Below are positions 14,810-18,647 of a stretch of 18,647 nucleotides of DNA, piece by piece. The position numbers were made by a program, and so were the translations under genes. This stretch comes from Burkholderiales bacterium. Its GTDB lineage: Bacteria > Pseudomonadota > Gammaproteobacteria > Burkholderiales > Burkholderiaceae. The DNA is taken from assembly GCA_947372535.1 (NCBI GenBank), contig CANBUA010000066.1, positions 1-18,647 of the forward strand, given 5' to 3'. Under the pieces are notes generated by a model that was not told where the DNA came from, did not search any database, and was given only the letters and a program-made list of their open reading frames with translations. Each line of letters opens with the position of its first letter. Positions within the stretch are counted from its first letter, which is position 1.

Positions 14810-17203
14810 GTGATCAAAACCCGTCTGGCTTTTTCTCAACCGCAAGCGGTCAAACCTTCCCGTCGGGCGCTGCGCCGCGAACGATGGCGGGAATTCATCG
14901 ACCAAGTGGCCACCTCGCAGGAGGTGGATGGCACCAGTGCGCCTTTGTTCCGGGCCAAGCAGATCGAGGCGGTCTCGCGCCTGTTCCCGCTGGTGATCGT
15001 GGGCAACGTCGTCAATTCAGGGGCGATCGCCCTCATGTTCGGCGACAAAAGCCGCTGGGTGGTGGCCTGGTTCATCGCCGTGGTGATTGGCCTGCTCATC
15101 GCCAAACCGGTGTGGGGCCGCATGATCGTGCACCGCCCGCACGCGACCGCCTCGCCTCGGAGCATGCGCTATTTGAGTTGGATGGTGGCCGGTTTTGCGA
15201 TGATGTGGTCCGCCTTTCCGGTGCTCATGTTCGCCGGTGCCGACCACAACGGCCAGATGCTGCTGGCCACGGTGGTCGTGGGCATGCTCTGCGCGGGGGG
15301 CTTCATCCTGAGCGCCCATGCGCTGGCCGCCAGTCTGTATGTGCTGGTGATCACCGTGGGGTCGGTGATCGCCTTGCTCAGTTCCAGCTATGCCAGTTTT
15401 CCGCTTTTGGTCGTGATGCTGCTGGTCTATGCGGGCACGCTGGAGGCCATGGTGATCGCATCGGCCCGCGTCTTCATGAGCCGGCTGCGGGCCGATGCCG
15501 AGGCCGAACGTCAGGCGCAACTGGTCGACTTGCTGTTGCGCGATTTCGAGGCCCACGCCAGTGACTGGCTCTGGGAGATCTCGCCCACCGGCCAACTGCG
15601 GCACATTTCGACCCGCCTGACCGAATCCCTGGGCGCCAGCGAAGCCGACTTGCAGGTGCACTCCTTCCTGCAATTCCTGCGCAGCCGCCAGCCATCACAA
15701 AACCCGGAGGCGCAACTGGCCTTGATCCAGTTTGCCAATTTGCTCAAATCCGGTCAGTCTTTCCGCGATGCGGAACTGGCCCTCATGGTCGGCGGCGAGT
15801 TGCGCTGGTGCTCATTGACGGCCAAGCCTCTGGGCGACGAGTTGGGCCGCCACTCTGGCTGGCGTGGCGTGGGTTCGGACATCACGCATGCGCGGCGCGC
15901 GCGGGACGAGTTGGCTCGTCTGGCCAACCAGGACACCTTGACCGGCTTGGCCAACCGCCACCGCTTCGGCCTGGCACTGACCGCCTTGCTGACGCAGCCC
16001 GAGGTGAGCGACCGGGCTTGCGCCGTGCTCTTTCTCGACCTGGATCACTTCAAAACCATCAACGATTCGCTCGGCCACGGGGTGGGTGATCAACTCCTGC
16101 TGAGTGCGGCCGACCGCCTGCGCCAATGCATGCCCAAGCAGGCCCTGCTGGCGCGCCTGGGTGGCGATGAGTTCGCCGTGCTGGTGCCGGGTGTGGCCAA
16201 TGCTGCCCTGGCCGGCGACCTCGCCCGCGAACTGGTGGCCGCCATGGGCCATCCCCACGACCTGACCGAGGTCCGGGTGACGGTGCGGGCCAGCGTGGGC
16301 GTCGCCCTGGCGCCCAAGGATGCCGACAGCCCCGACTTGTTGCTGCGCTGCGCCGACATGGCCCTCTACGCCTCCAAGGCAGCCGGACGCAACACCTGGC
16401 GCTATTTCGAGACCAGCATGGCCACCACCGCGAACACGCGCGTGCGCCTGCAGCAGGAGCTGGGCGTGGCCCTGAGCAACGACGATTTCACGCTGTTCTA
16501 CCAGCCGCAGATCGACCTGGCCACGGGCGAGCTCTCGGGTTTCGAGGCGCTGGTGCGCTGGCAGCACGCCGAGCGCGGCATCATCAACCCGGCCGAGTTC
16601 ATCCCCGTGGCCGAGGAAACCGGTCAGATCGTCTCTTTAGGCACCTGGGTGCTGCGCCAGGCCTGCCGTCAGGCGCGCGCCTGGCCTGAGCACCTGCGCG
16701 TGGCTGTCAACCTGTCGGCCGTGCAGTTCCGCCAGTCCAACGTGGTTGCGCTGGTGGACCAGGCCCTGGAGGACAGCGGCCTGCCACCTCATCGGCTGGA
16801 GCTGGAAATCACCGAATCGGCCCTGATCGACGACCACGACCAGGTGCGCACCGCCCTGATGGCCCTGCGCCAGCGCGGCGTGCGCATCGCCCTGGACGAT
16901 TTCGGCACGGGCTATTCGTCCCTGGCTTACTTGAAGAACCTGCCGCTGGACAAGCTCAAGATCGACGGCATGTTCGTGCGCAACCTGGTCAACGACACCG
17001 ATTCCCAGGCCGTCGTGCGTGCGGTGATCAGCCTGGCTCAAGCCTTGCGCCTGGACACCACCGCCGAGTGCGTGGAGAACGAGGCGCAGTGGAGCCTGCT
17101 CAAGGCCCTGGGTTGCCAGGACGCTCAGGGTTACTGGATGTCACGGCCGATCCCCAGCGGCGATGTGGCCGCCTACCTGGAGCGTCAGTCGCTCACCACG
17201 TAG
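14810..17203 (+). CDS. Membrane-bound PAS-GGDEF-EAL c-di-GMP protein
   Basis: A 797-residue protein. Residues 56-222 hold about six or seven membrane segments (an uncharacterised MASE-like sensor), then a short helix and a PAS-like domain (about 245-360). The GGDEF domain spans about 370-530, with an intact GGDEF at 451-455 and the substrate region FLDLDHFKTINDSLGH. The inhibitory RxxD site expected just before it is absent (PKQA). The EAL domain (about 545-790) keeps the residues I expect for phosphodiesterase activity: E579-A-L, N634, E666, D696-D697 (DDFGTG), K717, E753 and Q773. It may therefore make or break c-di-GMP, perhaps switching with its sensor input. The start is GTG at 14810, with no clear Shine-Dalgarno and no better in-frame start nearby. 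The epsE-like gene lies 142 bp downstream on the same strand. Confidence 0.93.
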   Translation: MIKTRLAFSQPQAVKPSRRALRRERWREFIDQVATSQEVDGTSAPLFRAKQIEAVSRLFPLVIVGNVVNSGAIALMFGDKSRWVVAWFIAVVIGLLIAKPVWGRMIVHRPHATASPRSMRYLSWMVAGFAMMWSAFPVLMFAGADHNGQMLLATVVVGMLCAGGFILSAHALAASLYVLVITVGSVIALLSSSYASFPLLVVMLLVYAGTLEAMVIASARVFMSRLRADAEAERQAQLVDLLLRDFEAHASDWLWEISPTGQLRHISTRLTESLGASEADLQVHSFLQFLRSRQPSQNPEAQLALIQFANLLKSGQSFRDAELALMVGGELRWCSLTAKPLGDELGRHSGWRGVGSDITHARRARDELARLANQDTLTGLANRHRFGLALTALLTQPEVSDRACAVLFLDLDHFKTINDSLGHGVGDQLLLSAADRLRQCMPKQALLARLGGDEFAVLVPGVANAALAGDLARELVAAMGHPHDLTEVRVTVRASVGVALAPKDADSPDLLLRCADMALYASKAAGRNTWRYFETSMATTANTRVRLQQELGVALSNDDFTLFYQPQIDLATGELSGFEALVRWQHAERGIINPAEFIPVAEETGQIVSLGTWVLRQACRQARAWPEHLRVAVNLSAVQFRQSNVVALVDQALEDSGLPPHRLELEITESALIDDHDQVRTALMALRQRGVRIALDDFGTGYSSLAYLKNLPLDKLKIDGMFVRNLVNDTDSQAVVRAVISLAQALRLDTTAECVENEAQWSLLKALGCQDAQGYWMSRPIPSGDVAAYLERQSLTT

Positions 17204-17345
17204 TTGCACCTCGGGTGGCGTGCTGCAGGGAACTTGAGGCCAATCCCCCCATCTCAGAGTGGTACATTGCGAGTCAACTGACCGACCGCACACGGGCTTC
17301 GCGCGTCGATGCCTGCTTTTCTTTTTCTGACAAGGATCTGTTGCT

Positions 17346-18161
17346 ATGAAGTGGATGCGAAACGTGGTGAGGGGCGTGATGTCCCTCATGTTGATGGCCG
17401 CCGCGATGGCTCATGCCGCCCCCCCCTCGGCCGACTACGTGCTGGGTGCGGGCGACATCATCCGCATCTCGGTTTACCAAAACCCTGATTTGACGCTCGA
17501 CGCCCGCGTCTCCGAGGTCGGCACCATTTCTTACCCGCTGCTGGGCACCATCAAGATCGGTGGTCTGGCCGTGACCGAGGCCGAGAAGAAGATCACCACC
17601 GGCTTGCGTGACGGCAACTTCATCAAGCAGCCCCAGGTCTCCATCCTGGTGTCGCAGGTCAAGGGCAACCAGGTGTCCGTGTTGGGCATGGTCAGCCGCC
17701 CTGGCCGCTATCCGCTGGAGCAATCCAATGCCCGCCTGAGCGAGATCCTGGCCCAGGCCGGTGGTGTCGTCATCGGCAGCGGCTCGGACATCGTCATCCT
17801 GACGGGTACCCGCAAGGGCCAGCCTTTCCGCATGGAAATCGACTTCCCTCAGATCTTCGCGGCCAACAATGCTGTGGAGGACGTCATCCTGCAAAACGGT
17901 GACTCGCTGTATGTGGACCGCATGCCCTACATCTATGTGTACGGCGAAGTGCAATCCCCCGGCACCAAGGCCTTGCTGCGCGACATGACCTTGCTGCAAG
18001 CGCTGGCCTCGTCCGGTGGTCTGAACCTGCGCGGCACTGAAAAGGGCATCCGTGTTCACCGCCGTGATCCCACCACGGGTGTGGTCCGCGTCATCCAGCC
18101 CGGCATGAACGACAAGCTGCAGCGCGATGACGTGGTCTATGTCAAGGAAAGCCTGTTCTGA
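17346..18161 (+). CDS. Polysaccharide export protein (Wza/EpsE-like)
   Basis: A 271-residue periplasmic or outer-membrane protein. Residues 1-24 form a signal peptide (MKWMRNVVRGVMSLMLMAAA, cleavage after AHA) with no lipobox Cys, unlike Wza. Residues about 27-106 are the polysaccharide biosynthesis/export domain (YVLGAGDIIRISVYQNPDL), followed by two SLBB domains at about 108-155 (VLGMVSRPGRYPL) and 195-245 (YVYGEVQSPGTKALL). In Wza-type systems this protein builds the outer-membrane channel for exopolysaccharide. It is shorter than Wza, with little after the second SLBB domain. The ATG has AAGGA about 9 bp upstream. No synthesis or co-polymerase gene follows: the next gene is convergent rsmB. 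The partner genes must be elsewhere, and the upstream c-di-GMP gene may control this output. Confidence 0.93.
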   Translation: MKWMRNVVRGVMSLMLMAAAMAHAAPPSADYVLGAGDIIRISVYQNPDLTLDARVSEVGTISYPLLGTIKIGGLAVTEAEKKITTGLRDGNFIKQPQVSILVSQVKGNQVSVLGMVSRPGRYPLEQSNARLSEILAQAGGVVIGSGSDIVILTGTRKGQPFRMEIDFPQIFAANNAVEDVILQNGDSLYVDRMPYIYVYGEVQSPGTKALLRDMTLLQALASSGGLNLRGTEKGIRVHRRDPTTGVVRVIQPGMNDKLQRDDVVYVKESLF

Positions 18162-18170
18162 TTCTGACGG

Positions 18171-18195
18171 CGGCCTGAGCGTGCAGCTCAGGCCG
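18171..18195. terminator. Hairpin between convergent genes
   Basis: CGGCCTGAGC (18171-18180) pairs perfectly with GCTCAGGCCG (18186-18195) around a GTGCA loop. It starts 10 bp after the export-protein stop and ends 9 bp before the rsmB stop, where a bidirectional terminator is expected. The downstream T-content is weak on both sides (TTTCTC only further along), so termination by the intrinsic mechanism is plausible but not certain. Confidence 0.65.
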
Positions 18196-18203
18196 GTGCC
18201 AGG

Positions 18204-18647
18204 TCAGGCCTTTCTCTCCCACACGGCGGCGTAGAAGCCATCGGTGTGGTGGCGATGGGGCCACAAACGAAGATGACCCAGCGGGGTGACCAGTGTTTCA
18301 GCATCGGTCACCCCGTTTTGCGTCAGGATGTCCAAAGCCGAAACCGGCACCATGTCAGGATGAGCTTCGCTGAATTGCCCCACCACGACTTCATTCTCGG
18401 CCGGCAGCAGGCTGCAGGTGGCATAAACCAGGCGGCCGCCGGGTTTGAGCAGGCGAGCTGCGCTGTCCAGGATGGCCAGTTGTTTGGCCTGTAACTCGAC
18501 GACCGCTTTGGGGCTCTGGCGCCACTTCAGGTCGGGGTTGCGGCGCAGGGTGCCCAGGCCGGAGCAGGGCGCATCGACCAGCACCCGGTCGATCTTGCCG
18601 CTCAGGCGCTTGATGCGGTCGTCGCGCTCATGGGCGATCTGGGCCGA
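18204..18647 (-). CDS. rsmB: 16S rRNA (cytosine-967-C5) methyltransferase, C-terminal part
   Basis: The last 148 codons of a gene that continues past the right edge. The frame is open to the edge. VLVDAPCSGLGTLRRNPDLK is motif IV with its catalytic-cycle Cys (PC), and YATCSLLPAENE is motif VI with the nucleophilic Cys (TC) of the RsmB/NOP2 family of m5C methyltransferases. The C-terminal RLWPHRHHTDGFYAAVWER matches the usual substrate-binding end. RsmB methylates C967 of 16S rRNA using S-adenosylmethionine. It is convergent with the polysaccharide export gene, with a hairpin between the two. The N-terminal NusB-like RNA-binding domain is outside the window. Confidence 0.94.
   Translation of the reverse strand, partial: SAQIAHERDDRIKRLSGKIDRVLVDAPCSGLGTLRRNPDLKWRQSPKAVVELQAKQLAILDSAARLLKPGGRLVYATCSLLPAENEVVVGQFSEAHPDMVPVSALDILTQNGVTDAETLVTPLGHLRLWPHRHHTDGFYAAVWERKA

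Noticed and set aside
17214..17230. Possible sigma-54 site (TGGCGTGCTGCA) upstream of the export gene
   Set aside because: The GG-to-GC spacing does not fit the required ten bases.
17274..18059. 261-codon open frame on the - strand
   Set aside because: It is antisense to the export gene; no motif, and the + strand gene has a good ribosome site and signal peptide.

Overview
The window is GC-rich, densely coding DNA from a proteobacterial chromosome, most likely a betaproteobacterium of the order Burkholderiales (Comamonadaceae or Sphaerotilaceae type). This rests on protein style and gene content: a MaeB malic enzyme with a phosphotransacetylase domain, RsmB, an EpsE/Wza-like export protein, a GGDEF-EAL protein and a CoA-acylating MmsA. 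I see no phage, transposase, tRNA, rRNA or CRISPR array.

Left part (1-2045). A TetR-family regulator (+) is divergent from a two-gene operon (-). The operon encodes a ferritin-like diiron protein and a Baeyer-Villiger-type flavin monooxygenase that runs off the left edge. The divergent promoter region carries a perfect 14-bp palindrome, probably the regulator's operator. The monooxygenase appears to have lost most of its FAD-binding half by an in-frame deletion, and it lacks the fingerprint histidine.

Middle left (2170-4601). Two overlapping genes (+) encode a secreted trypsin-like protease with an uncharacterised four-cysteine C-terminal domain, and an FHA-domain protein with about five membrane segments. 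They look like a functional pair of unknown role.

Middle (4592-7698, -). A 911-residue hybrid histidine kinase is followed, with a 4-bp overlap, by a single-domain response regulator. The kinase N-terminus closely resembles the ethylene-binding membrane domain of plant ETR1 and cyanobacterial Etr1, with the copper-binding Cys and His and the other key residues present. This is the most striking item in the window.

Middle right (7808-11937, -). A metabolic operon runs in the order EamA transporter, GMC-type flavin alcohol dehydrogenase, methylmalonate-semialdehyde dehydrogenase. It suggests uptake or efflux plus two-step oxidation of an alcohol through an aldehyde. Upstream lies a 429-bp gene-free stretch full of inverted repeats, which may be a REP-like element. 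Next comes maeB (-), a bifunctional-type NADP malic enzyme.

Right part (14810-18647). A membrane-bound PAS-GGDEF-EAL protein (+) is followed by a lone EpsE/Wza-type polysaccharide export protein (+), suggesting c-di-GMP-linked exopolysaccharide. A strong hairpin separates this gene from the convergent, partial rsmB (-).
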